NCBI GenBank assembly: GCA_033060915.1
Contig: CM065381.1
Span: 35,411,836-35,475,835 of the forward strand
Direction of reading: 5' to 3'
From: Euryodendron excelsum
Lineage: Eukaryota; Streptophyta; Magnoliopsida; Ericales; Pentaphylacaceae
Length of the DNA: 64,000 nucleotides
Shown here: piece after piece, positions 1 to 11,655 of the stretch
How the letters are laid out: the number at the start of each line of letters is the position of its first letter
Numbering within the stretch: the first letter of the stretch is position 1
Notes under the pieces: model-generated
What the model was told of the DNA's origin: nothing
Databases searched by the model: none
Seen by the model: only the letters and a program-made list of their open reading frames with translations
Position numbers and translations under genes: made by a program

Positions 1-81
1 ACAGAGTGTGCCACGTGGCATTCAAAGAGAGGAACAGTACTAACGCATGTGCTACATGCGCCAGCCCCTAGGGATTTTGCC

Positions 82-89
82 TATAAATA
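82..89 (+). promoter_or_regulatory. LTR TATA box
   Basis: TATAAATA in the context gcctataaatatagg, at the same place as in the other type B LTRs. Only one arm of the upstream inverted repeat (about 43-63) remains in this copy. Confidence 0.6.
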
Positions 90-1489
90 TAGGCCCCCTT
101 CTTTACATATTCCAGAATTGAAATTAGCAGTGAAGCGCTGCATAAACTGTTCCAGAAATCTAAAATCCTATATACACCTCACCCTCCAAACACTTAGGTT
201 AGATTCTACCCCTCTCTAGCCTATACACTCTCTCTATAAAGCCCCCAATGCCCTAGAGAAACCACTTCCAGCTCCTTCAAGCCTCGTTAAGGCATTTTAA
301 GTTCAAAAGAAGTCATCCATGGAAGCATGAAGTTGTTTTAAAGACAAAAGGTGGTATTCTCTTTACATTTTTACAATCCCCACTCCTCTCTTCTCCCTCC
401 TAACCTACTTAAGCTATTCTCTATTTTTTACCCCATCTTCTACCCCCCCTTTCTTGCATACTCGAAACAAGAGAGCTCTTAGTTCATGCCTAGAGGAAAT
501 TTTGTGAGAGCCACCGTGTAAGGGATCTCTCACAAACCTACTTTAAGATGGTATGGCCTTGGAGCGCCTTACAATTTGGTGAGGCCTCTAGCCTTTTATG
601 ATTCCATGATCCCTTTACATATGGTTATCTTGTTCATGTTTTGCATGCTTTGCTTTGTTTTTATGTTTCAAAACTTTCACTATCTATTTTCTATATCATT
701 CACAAAGCTCCATATTTAAATGATTCCCCAAAAATGGTTATAGAGTTGGTTCCTTGAAGCCTAGGTCAAACCTTCAATTTCTACACCTTAGAATACCCTC
801 TTTAAATCCATTGACTTTATTTTGCAACCCTACATTTCGTTACTTTTCAAAATTACACTAAAATAGCTTTCAAACCCTCTTCTTCTATATTGATTTTCAA
901 GGATTTTACTCTCTTGAACTTTGTGGTTGAAATGGTCCCTTGGAACCCTCTCTTGAGTGGTTTCCCAGTATCTTGACCATATGAACCCTAGTTCATTAGA
1001 GTTGGTTCTATTCACTTCAACATTGTTTTTCAAAACAAGCCCCTTCAAGAAAGGTTGACAAAAGTTCATATAAAAATGGTTTTCCAAAAACTACCATTTT
1101 CATGTTGATTTTGTAGAAGTTTTGCTCTCTTGAATATTATGGTTGGAATGGTCCCATGAAGTCCTCCTAGGAGTGATTTCCTTCAAATCAATCATATGAA
1201 TCTTTATTCATTAGAGTGGTTTTCAAAATCTTAAAAGTTGGTTTTCCATACCCCCCCCCCCCGCGCTCCTTTTCAAAATTGATTTTCAAAGGACTGTTCT
1301 CTTTAATTTTCAAGCCTTTAAAATATCTATTCAGTATTAATTTTTACAAGTTTTACTCTCTTGAATTAGTGGTTGAAATGGTTCCAAGGTAACCCTCTCT
1401 TGAGTTGTTTTCAAATGCCAACCATAAGAACCTAACACTCACTTGAGTGGTTTTTATAAAATGGTTTTCAAAACATACTTTCAAGTTCC

Positions 1490-1745
1490 ATGCACGAAAC
1501 CACTAAGTCACAACCCTAGTTCAAAACCACCTTCCAACCCTAGGTTAACCTAACCATAGTTAGTTAACCCTAGGTTACCTTCTAACCCTAAGTTAACTTA
1601 ACCTTAGTTAGTTAACCCTAGGTCACCTTAACCTTAGGTTAACTTGACCCTAGTTGTCCAACCTTAGTTCAATCAAACCCTAGGTTGACCTAACCTTAGT
1701 TAGTTAACCCTAGGTCACATTAACCCTAGGTCAACCCAACCTAAG
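1490..1745 (+). repeat. Minisatellite with ccctaggttaac / ccttagttag units
   Basis: Irregular tandem units of about 25-30 bp alternate accctaggtt(a/c)ac with aacc(c/t)tagttagtt. The same spot in other type B LTRs carries related but differently arranged units (8140-8344 and 21640-21835), so the block is variable within one LTR family. The units contain telo-box-like accctag cores but are not telomere repeats. Confidence 0.75.
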
Positions 1746-3454
1746 GTAGTAAGCTTCAAGGCTCCAATTCAAAGACTCCTTTTCAAATAATCCTCCAACT
1801 CAAAAACTATTTTCGTAACATACTTTAAAAAACATCCTACTCTCTTGAGATTTCAAAAATCAATTCCAAAACCTTTTCAAATATTCCTATATTCTATCTT
1901 CAAAAACACTTCCAAGAAGTTCTCTTAAACTTGTCTCAACTACGATGGCTAGACACTTAATATTTTTCAAAAACTATTTGCAAAATGTTTTCAAAAACTC
2001 ATAACCCTAACGTGTTCCTAACCCTTTGTGGTTAGGGATTCCAAGGGAAGGTAATACATTGAAATACAACCTCCAAGGTTGTCCATATTAGGGTTCTAAA
2101 ACCTTAAGTATTTTTCAAAAGCCCTTTTCCAAAAATGGTTTTCAAATATCACATTCTTGAAGCAACCCTAATCCTTCTATGGTTAGGATGGTTTAAGTGT
2201 AAGTGAGATATTCAAGAAGGGTTCTATAACCATAAAGTTTTAAAACCAAAAGGGAAGTTTCTAGCCTCCTTTCCAAACATATTTTCAAAACTCATAGCCT
2301 TAAAAGAGGTTAGTTCTTCAATGACTAACCTCCTAAAGGTAATGAAACATCGAACATGCATTCCGTGAGAGTGTTCAAAAACTACTTTCAAAAGCATTTA
2401 AAGACAAGTTCACAAGAGCATTTCCAACTCAAACTCTACCTCTGAAGTATTCAAAACAAGACTTCAAAACGCTTCCAAAACTTGCTTCAGTTGTTTCAAA
2501 AATATTTCAAAACTCTCTTGAGTTAGTTCAAAAAATGTTTAAAACTATTTTCAATCCCAATTCTAAAAACATTTCAAATATCCCAAGTCCTATTTCAAAG
2601 GTATTTTTCTAAACTCTCAAGTTCACTTTTTTCCAAAACCACAAAGTGTCTTCAAACCTTTCCAAAGACTTCAAAGTGTCTTCAAAAATTTTCAATGGCC
2701 TCAATGCGTATCATTTCTATCGGGCCCTTGCCCGAACTATGAATGACCTAATTCTCACCAAATGAGATACATAGACAACCTAAAATGGTGCAGTCATAAC
2801 CTATATTTCAACCCAAGTTCCCTTTTCAAAAGTTTCTATCAATTCAAGATTTTTATCTTAAATCCTTTAAAAACTCCCATATTTTCAAATGTCTTTTTAA
2901 TAACATGCATCATATATCATTCATCCAAAAAGTGATGACCAAACCTCGTTTTCAAAACTCTAAAGTGGATATTAAGTGGATAATAGTGACTGGTTATTCT
3001 AGTGAGTGAACAAAGGGTGATTAGAAATGTAGGTACTGAAAGTGAGGGGTAAGGTGATGATCTTAGGATATCTTCCGTACACGTAACCAACCTCTGGACC
3101 ATAGATTACTATTTCGAAGACCAAAATCAGAGTCACATTTTCAAAAGGGCTTTAAAACATCTCAAAAGATTGCTAAAAACCTCTTTTCTAAAAACCTTCT
3201 TAGGAATGACATTTTTAAAATGATTTCGAAAAATCTAAGTTTAGTCTGCGGATTAGACTTAGTTTTAGGTGACCTAACACATCTTTAATCATGTTAGGTG
3301 GTGACTCCCATCGTTTCTAAAAAGCCCTTAAATCAAATCAATTTTTCAAGTTCAAACCTAGTCTCACTCTTCCTTTTAGGAGGATGAGGTCTAACAAGAG
3401 AGTATTGTATTTTTCTCACTTGTTTTCTTGAGTGCAAAAAATTGAGGCACGATA

Positions 3455-4369
3455 ACAGTGAAGATAGTTAGTTGTGGCATAGAAGGCTTGGCCCTATTCA
3501 TATGAGTTTTCTTTCAAAATTTTCAAAAAATGAGTTAGTAAATGGTCTTCCCAAACTCAAATTTGAAAAAGACAGTTTGTGATGCATGTTAAATAGGGAA
3601 GCAAACCAGAATTTCCTTTAAATCTACAAACATGCTTTTTACCTCTAGGCCACTACAATTATTGCATATGGATCTGTTTGGACCACCTAGAACTTTGAGT
3701 CTAGGTGGTAAGCAATATGCTTATGTTATTATTGATGATTACTCAAGATTCACATGGACATTCTTTCTAGCTTACAAGGATGAAATAATTATTTTCTTCA
3801 TCAAGTTTTGTAAAAAAGTTCATAATGAAAAAAGATTTACAATCATAGCAATTAGGACTGACCATGGTGGTGAGTTTGATTGCAAACCTTTTGAAATGTA
3901 TTGTAATGAAAATGGTTTTGAACACAGTTTTTTAGCACCTAGAACTCCTTAACAAAATGGGGTTGTTGAGAGGGAAAATAGGACATTGGAAGAAATAAGG
4001 AGAACAATGTTTTTTAAAAATAATTTGCTAAAATATTTTTAGGCTGAAGTTGTTAACACAGCTTGCTATGTTTTAAACAAAGTTTTGGTAAGAAGATTTT
4101 TAAACAAAATCCTTTATGAGCTTTGGAAAGATAAGAAACCAAATATTTCATACTTTAGAGCTTTTGGATATAAATGCTTTGTGTTGAATAACAATAAGGA
4201 CAACCTTGATAAGTTTTATGCAAAATCTGATGAGGGTGTCTTTCTTGGCTATTCCAAACATAGCAAGGCCTATAGAGTTTTCAATAAGAGAACTTTAGTT
4301 GTTGAAGAATCAGTTCATGTTGTCTTTGATGAACTAAACTATTTACCTAGAAATATTGTGAGTGATGAT
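3455..4369 (+). pseudogene. Ty1/copia integrase fragment
   Basis: A broken copia pol fragment covering the integrase. The start encodes the zinc-binding region (LWHRRLG, then ELVNGLPKLKFEKDSL), with the frame lost around 3583-3630. The core follows in one frame from 3632: HMDLFGPPRTLSLGG with the first catalytic Asp, YVIIDDYSRFTW, then IRTDHGGEF with the second Asp. A TAA at 3950-3952 replaces the Gln of the usual PQQNGVVER motif, followed by NGVVERENRTLEE with the Glu. The frame continues through YELWKDKKPNISYFRAFGYKCF and VFLGYSKHSKAYRVFNKRTLVVEESVHVVFDE and is cut by an LTR at 4370. No RT is present in the window. Integrases of this family insert cDNA into host DNA; this one cannot work. 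Confidence 0.93.
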
Positions 4370-4837
4370 TGTAAACATCCCATTTTTGCCCGATCGGCAA
4401 TCTTTAGCCCAACCAAACTCGCATTCAGACTGACACAGACATATTCAAGTCAAAACCAGGTTTTCAGACTCAATTTAGTCAACCAATCACTTCGCGGGCC
4501 TGTCAAGCCGAATAACGGCAAAATGACCAAAATACCCTTACGCCATTGCTCGATCCAATTCCAGTTGGAACGTCTTCTTAAAGACGGTAAGTCCCTATTT
4601 CAACCCTAATTCCAATTTCCATTTCCAATCCAAGTCAATCCGGCACATTTTTTGAGAAAGTTTATCCCTCAAATAGTAAGTCCATCCAGCACGGCACGTT
4701 TTTTTTAGACAACTCCTTGGAACGATAAGTTCTTTCAAACCTGTCGACTAGGACGGAATCCAAGTTCCCGAGATGGTAGAATGGTTCATTTCTGGTGCCT
4801 GTTAGCTTGCCAATGTAGAATGTCAGTTATCCGGCAC
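4370..4837 (+). mobile_element. Type A LTR, 5' fragment inserted in the copia element
   Basis: Starts with TGTAAACATCCCATTTTTGC, a variant of the common LTR start, and continues like the type A LTR at 10951, including the tgaccaaaatacccttacg block near 4523. It is cut after about 470 bp by another LTR starting at 4838. The five bases before it are atgat. The rest is not in the window. Confidence 0.85.
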
Positions 4838-5015
4838 TGTAAGCACCCCATTTTTGCTCGCTCCGCAATCTCCTACCCGACCGGATCTAGTTCCAAACAT
4901 CACAACACATATGAGCCAAAGCCAGCTCTTTCAAACTCCAATCTAATCAACTAGTCGCTTTCTAGGCCTACGAGGCCCAATTAAAGCTAAAAAGACCATA
5001 TTGCCCTTGGACACT

Positions 5016-5400
5016 CCAAGCAGCTTTCCGAGACTGGGTGGTCTCGGGAACCAACACCATCCGAGTAGTTTTTTGAGAATGGGCAGTCTTGCGAACCAAT
5101 AATATCCAGGTAGTTTCCCAAGATTAGGCGATCTTGGGGACCAACACATTATCAAATTCCAAATGGTTCACTTCTGGCGCTTGCTAGCCAGCCAATTTAG
5201 AATGTCTATCATTCGGTAAATCTTTGAGACTAGGTGATCTCAGGGACCGGCACCACCCTACATTTAGTTTTCTGAGATCGGGCAATTTCAGGAACCAAGT
5301 TCCAACACCACCCTATAGGTAGCTCTTTGAGATCGAGCGGTCTTAGGGACCAACACCACATAGGTAGCTTTCCGAGACCGGGCGGTCTCGGGAACTAACA
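5016..5400 (+). repeat. Array of seven short hairpin units in U3
   Basis: About seven imperfect copies of a 27-30 nt inverted repeat, each followed by a gaacc or ggacc tail and usually 'aacacc'. The clearest is cgagaccgggcggtctcg near 5372-5389; others are gagactgggtggtctc (near 5028), aagattaggcgatctt (near 5115) and gagactaggtgatctc (near 5227). The arm bases differ between units, but most arms can still pair. Confidence 0.75.
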
Positions 5401-5894
5401 CCTAGGTCAACATCGGCCCCTGCTAGCCCGACTTGGGAAAAAATGACCAAACCTACCCCTTGGGCCTCTAGGCACATCTTTGAGAAAGTTTAAAATCCCT
5501 CAAGATGGTAAATCCACCCTTCTAGAGTGTTTCTAGATAGTTAGGCGTACTCAATATGCCATCATGTCCAATTTCAATCCAATTCTGGTCCCATTCTAGT
5601 CAACTTCGATCAAAATGATCATTTTGCCCCTAGGTACCCCAGCACAGTATAAGTCTCACTGAACAGTGAAAACATCTTCCAGGACTGCCTGCGAATAGTC
5701 CAACATTCTTAATATGCCACCCCAATTTATTATAACCCTTTTCAACCAATTATGGTCAAAATGACCATTTTACCCCTGGCGGCCTAAGCGCGTCCCAAAA
5801 CCACACTAGCTCTGGGTACCAAACTGGCAACTCCTATCATACACCCCTGTTCAATCCAAGGTGAGTCTCATGACTCTACACACTTCCAAGTCGA

Positions 5895-6320
5895 CAAAAG
5901 CCCCCTAGACGCTTTGCTAGGGTTGTCTTTTTCTCCCGTTTCTTGGGTTAAAACGCACCGTCAAATGACTTGAGAAATGCATAAATCAGGGAATTCCTAA
6001 AAGCCTATCCATAGGTCATTCCATCGATATGGCTCGATTAAATAGATCGCTTCCCGAAGTCCCCGATCGGATGGCTTGAAAACTGCCACTTTTAATAACC
6101 CCTATAACGTCTCACAAATGCTCCGCTAGGGTTGTCTTTTCTTCCAATTCCCTGATCATAATGCACCATCAAATGACTTAAGAAATGCGTAAATTAGGGA
6201 ATTCCCAAAAGTATGTCCAGAGCACTTTATGTTCGATTGGAGAGATCGCTTCCTGAAGGCCCCAATCATGTGGCCTAAAAACTGCTACCTTTGAACATCC
6301 ACGGAGTGTATTACAAACGC
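5895..6320 (+). repeat. Tandem ~208-bp duplication in type B U3
   Basis: Two diverged copies in direct order. The anchor gcaccgtcaaatgacttgag at about 5955 recurs as gcaccatcaaatgacttaag at about 6163. Both copies share a following agggaattcc and an agatcgcttcc block. The solo LTR at 18570 has the same duplication (anchors at about 19622 and 19830), so it predates the spread of the family. Confidence 0.8.
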
Positions 6321-6625
6321 TCCGCAAAACTATGTTTTTGTGCACACTTCCTGAGACGATATCTCACTCTTCCGAACACCTTTTCAGCTCCCCAAAATTT
6401 CTAGGTTCTTGAGAAACACTAGGAGAATATCGTGGATGTGATCAATTTTCCCAAACCCTTCCCAGATTACACAATTATCGAGGTAAAGTTTAAACTAACA
6501 TTCCCGGTGGCGGAGCGTATGCTGCATGCACCCAAATTTTGATCAGATCGATCAAAACTTTACTTGCTCCTAAGATTGAGTTAGTACAGAATGTGCCATG
6601 TGGCATTCAGCTAGTGGAACAGTAC

Positions 6626-6686
6626 TGCCACATATAGCACATGCGTCAAGGCAAAATTTGCCCCGACACATGTACTACATGCGCCA
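6626..6686 (+). promoter_or_regulatory. Long inverted repeat upstream of the LTR TATA region (type B)
   Basis: A 30-nt left arm (6626-6655) and right arm (6657-6686) meet at ggcaaaatttgcc. By hand count 23 of 30 positions pair. The weak TATA region (tacaaata) follows at 6704. The solo copy of the same LTR type has the dyad at 20305-20363. Confidence 0.7.
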
Positions 6687-8139
6687 GGTCTCCCCAACTT
6701 GCCTACAAATATAGGCCTTCCTCTTTGCATATTCTAGAATAAAAAATAATAGCGAAGCTCTGTAGAAATAGCCTATGAACCTCGAATTTCCATATACACC
6801 TCACCCTTCAAGCACCTAAGTTAGATTCCACCTCCCTCTAGCCTATACACTCCACCTACAAAGCTCCCTAATGTCAAAGAAGGTCCTATTCTAGCCCCTT
6901 CAAGCCTCTCTAAGGTCATTCAAGTTTAAGTCAAAGTATCCGTAGAAGTTTGAAAGTGTTTGAAGGCAAAAGATGGTATTCTCTTTCACATTTTTGTCAC
7001 CCCCACTCTTTTCTTCTCCCTCCAAGCCTACTTAGGCTATCCTCTATTTTAAACCCCCATCTTCTACCCCTTTTTTTTGCATGCTTGAAGCAAGAGAGCT
7101 CATAGTTCATGCCTAGAGGAAAGCTTATGAGAGCCACTGTGTAGGGGGATCTCTCACTAGCCTACTTTAAGATGGTATGACCTTAGAGCACCTTGCAATT
7201 TAGTGTGGCCTATAGCCTTGTATGAATTCATGACCCCCGTGCATGTGGTTACCATGTTCATGTATTGCACGCTTGGCCCCATTTTTATGTCCATCATTAT
7301 TTTGTAAAGACTTTCACTATCTTCATTTCTATGTCTTCTTCAAATTCCATATCAAGTGTTTTCCTAAAAATAGTTCTAAAAGTTGGTTCCTTGAAGCTTA
7401 GGTCAATTTCCATATCTTAGAACGCCCCCCCCTCCCCCTCTAAGCCCCTTGACTTAATTATGCATCCTTGTATTTTTTTGCATGTCATGTGACATAAAAT
7501 TGGTTTTAAAACTCTTCTCTTCTATATTGATCTTGTAGAATCTACTCTATTGAACCTTGTAATTGAAATGGTCTCTTGGAACCCTCTCTTGAGTGGTTTT
7601 CTTATTATCTTGACCATATGAACCCTAGTTCATTAGAATTGGTTTCTACACCCCAAAAGTGTTTTTCAAAACAACCCTCTTCAAGAAGGGTTCTCAAAAT
7701 TTCATTCTCATTAAAGTGCATAAAAATGGTTTGAACAACCATTTTCATCTTTATTTTTAGAAGACTTTTTTTTTTTAATATTATGGTTGGAATGGTCTTA
7801 TGGAGTCCCCTTTGGAATGATTTCTTTCAAATCAACCATATGAACTCTTATTCTTTAGAGTAGTTTTCAACATCTTGAAAGTAGTTTTCCAAAACCCCTT
7901 TTTTCAAAAATAATTTTCAAAGGTTCATTCTCTTTAATTTTCCAATCAAAGAAGTCTTCAAAATTATCTGTTCAATATTGATATTCACAAGTTTTACTCA
8001 CTTGAGCTAGTGATTGAAACGGTTCCAAGGCAACCCTCTCTTGAGTGGTTTCTAAATACCAACCAGATGAACCCAACACTCACTTGAATAATTTTCATAA
8101 AATGATTTTCAAAACACACTTCAAGTTTTATGCATAAAA

Positions 8140-8344
8140 CTACCTTTTCAAAACCACTAGGTCCAAACCCTAGTTTAAAACCACATTTCCAAAACCACTA
8201 GGTCCAAACACTAGTTCAAAACCATCTTCCCAAAACCATTAGGTCCAAACCCTAGTTTAAAACCACCTTCCAAAACTATTAGGTCCAAACCCTAGCTCAA
8301 AACCATCTTTCCAAAACCACTAGGTCCAAACCTTAGTTCAAAAC
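8140..8344 (+). repeat. ~37-bp minisatellite (ccactaggtccaaaccctag)
   Basis: About five tandem copies of a unit built from ccactaggtccaaaccctag plus ttcaaaaccaccttcc. It occupies the position of the ccctaggttaac array in other type B LTRs. The array is cut at 8344 by the Athila LTR. Confidence 0.8.
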
Positions 8345-9750
8345 TGATCACTCTTAAATAGTGCAATTTATATCCACCAGTGTGCAATTACGATGTAGTA
8401 ATAATATCTCGGTAAGTCCGAGATCGATCTATAGGGAACACAAGAATAAACTTAATTTGGCAAGGTCTACAATCAGAACAAAAGAATAACGAACTCAGAA
8501 TCAATTGTAGGAAAACAGCCAAAAAGAAAATAAAAATTAATTGAAGATGGTTGATCTAAATTATCAGACAACAAAATTAAACTAATTTTAGGGATATATT
8601 CAAATAATATAAAAAGGTCTTGGCCGGGTTTGATCCAGTAATAGGCCTACAGGTAAGTTCCCAAGATAGTTTTAATTAAAGAAACTCAAAATTCGATTAC
8701 CCTCTTGGAGTTAATATTCAATTATTTACTATTGTTCATACCAGGGTCCCATTTATACCTATTCCAGTTTATAAACCTATATACAAGGTATGTTTGAAGC
8801 GTAATAAAGAACAATAGATTTCTAAAGTACTCTTAATATGAATATATAAATAATTATAATCAATACCCTTATCAGCAATTCTAGGTATACGTATCTCTAC
8901 TTACAAATCAGTTTATACGTACATGCTAGATATGATCAAGGATATTCAAAAATATTTATAAGCAAGAAAATGAATCTTGATCCAAGATCTTGAAATATTA
9001 AAAAATAAATAACTATCTTGAATCTCTACCTGTAACTTAGTTACTTACTCAACCAAGAACGGATTTAGCTACAAAAAAATATTATAAATATTGCAAGAAT
9101 AGAAATAATAATTAAAGAAAGAAAATATTGCATTAAAGAAATATAATCATGAATTCATAATAAGAACTAGAAGGAAACTAAAGATGAAAACTAAAGATTA
9201 ATAGATTTTCCCTTTAAAGATGAAAAGATTCGTAGCCGCCAAGGGTGGATGATTCCTTCTTTCAAAACCCTAGAATTCTTCTCCTCCTTCAAAACATAAA
9301 ACTCCTAAGTCTATTTTACTATTTACTAATCTATCTACAACTAAAAAGGTTGTTAATCTACAAATCCCGTTGTCAGGCGTACGGATGGATTCCACCGAGT
9401 GCTTAGATGGGCTGAGTCCCTTCACAAAAGTTGTAGATCTCGAAAAGTAATATGATGTCGACATATAACGACGATGAATAGCCTTCTTGATTCGAGAGAT
9501 ATGGACTTTCAAAGTTTCAGCTCTGCGTGCTTCAGCAACTTGTACCACAGCTTCAGCAGCTTGTACCTTGTTAGCAACCCCTTGAAACCTATGATTAAAT
9601 TGCATTCGAAATCTTTCCATTTAAGTTCAAAACCTACATAAAGTATAATAAACTTAATTAATATGAAAACATAATAGAAAAGACATATAATCATAAACTA
9701 CTGCTAACAAAGTACTAATTAAGGACTTATAATTGTACTTTTGAAGCGCA
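8345..9750 (-). mobile_element. Athila-like gypsy element, 3' LTR (minus strand)
   Basis: The sequence type changes abruptly at 8345. Read on the minus strand it runs from TGCGCTTCAAAAG (ending at 9750) to GTGATCA (at 8345), about 1.4 kb. It is preceded on the minus strand by aggaggtgtgat, a plausible polypurine tract, and lies downstream of the minus-strand integrase. The five bases beside the outer end are aaaac. Contents are AT-rich and non-coding; the frames at 9270-9694 have no recognisable domain. The outer boundary is clear, while the inner one (9750) is inferred from TG/CA and the PPT. Confidence 0.7.
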
Positions 9751-9928
9751 ATCACACCTCCTAACTAGATTTTTTCTAGTCTCTAGCAAAATATTAAAAT
9801 AAAAAATATAATCTTCACTGTCATAAAAGTCACGAATGCATTTAGCCTATGCATCAAGTCTTTAAACCCCTAGGTTACTCCTAGTGGACAAGTGATGTCT
9901 CATGAGGACTTGCAGTGATGATACCCAC
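9751..9928 (-). other. Residual gap between integrase and 3' LTR of the Athila-like element
   Basis: Only about 180 bp separate the stop after the integrase core (9929) from the LTR. Intact relatives have several hundred codons of integrase C-terminus plus a 3' UTR here, so a deletion is likely. Nothing coding is visible. Confidence 0.55.
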
Positions 9929-10950
9929 TTAGCCACTGGTTTGTAGGTTGTAAGGCATTCTAACTTTGTGTAGCACTTCATATCTACGCATCAAGACCCC
10001 AACGGGTCTATTACAGAAGTGGGTACCACCATCACTTATAATAGCACGCGACATCCCAAATCTTGAGAAGATGTTTATTTTTTTGAGAAATTTAATCACC
10101 ATTGGGTGATCATTTGTATGGACTGCTACTGCCTCTACCCACTTAGATACATAATCAATACCCACTAAAATCTATAGATACCCAAAAAAACTAGGAAACG
10201 GCCCCATAAAGTCGATGCCCCAACAATCAAATATTTCTATGACAGTTATGGGGTTCAAAGGCATCATTTTTCTTCTAGTAAGAGTACCTAGTCTTTGACA
10301 TCTATCACAAGCAGTACAAAATGTGTGGACATCTTTAAACATTGTGGGCCAATAGAATCCACATTGGAGGACTTTAGCAATGGTTTTCTTGGTAGAGAAA
10401 TTCCCACCGCAAGCATATGAGTGACAAAAACTAATTATGGATTGAAATTCATTGTCTGGTACACAACGTCGAATCACCTGATCAGAGCAATACTCGTAAA
10501 GGTAGGGGTTATCCCACATGAAATCTCTAACATTTTAGAAACATTTCTTTTTATCATTGGATGACCATTGACATGGAATCTTACTTGAAGCCAAGTAATT
10601 AGCTATATTAGCAAATCAAGGAGTACTAGTATGAGTAATAAACTGGATAGAAAAAAGTTGTTCATTAAGAAAATGTTCAGAAATGAGAGATTTGTCTTAG
10701 TCTCGGCCATTTACAGGAATGCGAGACAAGTGATCAGCTACCACATTTTCAACCCCTTTTTTGTCTCGAATTTCTATATGAAACTCTTAAAGGAGTAGAA
10801 TCCAACGAATGAGTCATGGCTTAGCGTCTAGCTTAGTGAGCAAGTACTTAAGTGCAGCATGATCTATAAAAACTATGACAAGTAAGCTGACTAAGTAGGA
10901 TCTAAACTTATCAAGGGCAAAGACTACAACAAGAAGCTCCTTCTTGGTGG
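9929..10950 (-). pseudogene. Gypsy (Athila-like) pol, second half: RNase H end and integrase
   Basis: Read on the minus strand from 10950, the frame opens with KKELLVVVFALDKFRSYL and VENVVADHLSRIP, the RNase H / connection region. Then comes the integrase zinc finger (CHSYACGGNFSTKKT with His, CTACDRCQR with two Cys) and the core: WGIDFMGPFP with the first Asp, VSKWVEAVAVHTND, FSRFGMSRAIISDGGTHF with the second Asp. An in-frame TAG lies at 10172-10174, and the chain ends at LQTSG, before the catalytic Glu. It joins exactly to the pol half at 38778 when element A and one ggtgg copy are removed: QMNYTTT then KKELL. It is inactive. Confidence 0.93.
10946..10950 (+). repeat. Target site duplication, left of element A
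   Basis: ggtgg, repeated at 38773-38777 directly after the 3' LTR. Removing the insert and one copy restores the gypsy reading frame. Confidence 0.95.
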
Positions 10951-11509
10951 TGTAAGCACCCAATTTTTGCCCACTCGACAGTCTCCAGTCCATCCAAACT
11001 TGTATTCAAGTCAATATGGACATATTCTGAGTCAACTCAATTTTTCAATCCTAATCTACTCAATCCATCGCTTCGTAAGCCCGCTAGGCCCAAATAAAGG
11101 TAGGATGACCAAAATGCCCTTGGGGGCATTGGGCATTGTTCGGTCCAATTCCAATAGGCACGTCTTCTCGAAGACAATAAGTCCCCTTTTCAAATCCAAT
11201 TCCAATCCAATTTCAATTCCAATTCCTATCCATCCCTCGAGAAAGTTGATTCTTCAAGGCAGTAAGTTCGTCCTGACCGGCATGTTTTCTAAAGAAAGTT
11301 CTTTGAAACGGTAAGTCCCTTTAAACTCGTCGACCAGCACGAGACCCCAAGTCCCCGAGATGGTCGAACGGTCCACCTTTGGCGCTTACTAGCCCGCAAA
11401 TACAGAAATGTCCGTTTTAGCACGCCTTCCGAGAAAGTTGATTCCTTAGGTGCTAATTTCATTTAGCAGCTTCCAGAGGTCAGGCAGTCTCGGGAACGAT
11501 TGCGAACCG

Positions 11510-11655
11510 TTAGAGTAGCGAAAGTACTCGTAAACATTGCAACCGTTAGAGTGGCAGAAACACTTGTAAACAGGTCGATATAGGGAATTGCCAACAAACT
11601 CCTGTATCACGGACCGCTATCAGAGTGGCAAAAACACTTAAAACCCAAGTCAACA
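11510..11655 (+). repeat. Three copies of a ~30-bp agagtagcg(g)aaatactcg unit in U3
   Basis: Units begin near 11516 (ccgttagagtagcgaaagta), 11550 (ccgttagagtggcagaaaca) and 11615 (ccgctatcagagtggcaaaa), the last two separated by a ggtcgatatagggaattgcc spacer. The same three-unit layout is seen at 27968-28110 and 34424-34555, and on the minus strand around 48240-48390. Confidence 0.75.

Larger units (their letters stand above)
1..3454 (+). mobile_element. Type B Tat/Ogre-like LTR, 3' part (left end outside window)
   Basis: This is the downstream part of a large LTR of the same type as the complete copy at 18570-23209. It starts about 80 bp upstream of the TATA box and ends in gcacgata, a decayed form of the gcgcgaca end seen in other copies. 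It holds the TATA box, a pyrimidine-rich leader, a ccctaggttaac minisatellite, the block around 2715-2795 (gaactatgaatgacc... agatacatag) shared by all LTRs here, and the ggtggtgactcc half-PBS near 3299. Copia integrase sequence begins directly after it, so it was inserted in a copia element. No internal region adjoins its 3' end, so it is a solo LTR or the 3' LTR of an element mostly outside the window. There is no gene; the small reading frames in it are chance. Confidence 0.85.
4838..8344 (+). mobile_element. Type B LTR, 5' part, cut by the Athila element
   Basis: Starts with TGTAAGCACCCCATTTTTGC inside the LTR at 4370; the preceding five bases are ggcac. It matches the solo LTR at 18570 in order: hairpin array, a tandem ~208-bp duplication, a dyad, a TATA region (here tacaaata at 6704-6711, a weakened box), a pyrimidine-rich leader and the telo-box-like minisatellite. 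It stops at 8344, where Athila LTR sequence begins. The remaining ~1.1 kb is beyond the window. It has no gene. Confidence 0.87.

Noticed and set aside
1490..1745. Possible interstitial telomere repeat
   Set aside because: Units are ~25-30 bp with ccctaggtt and ccttagtt cores, not ccctaaa in tandem; it is an LTR minisatellite.
9270..9694. Two minus-strand frames left of the integrase
   Set aside because: They lie within the Athila-like LTR and overlap each other in different frames; no domain.
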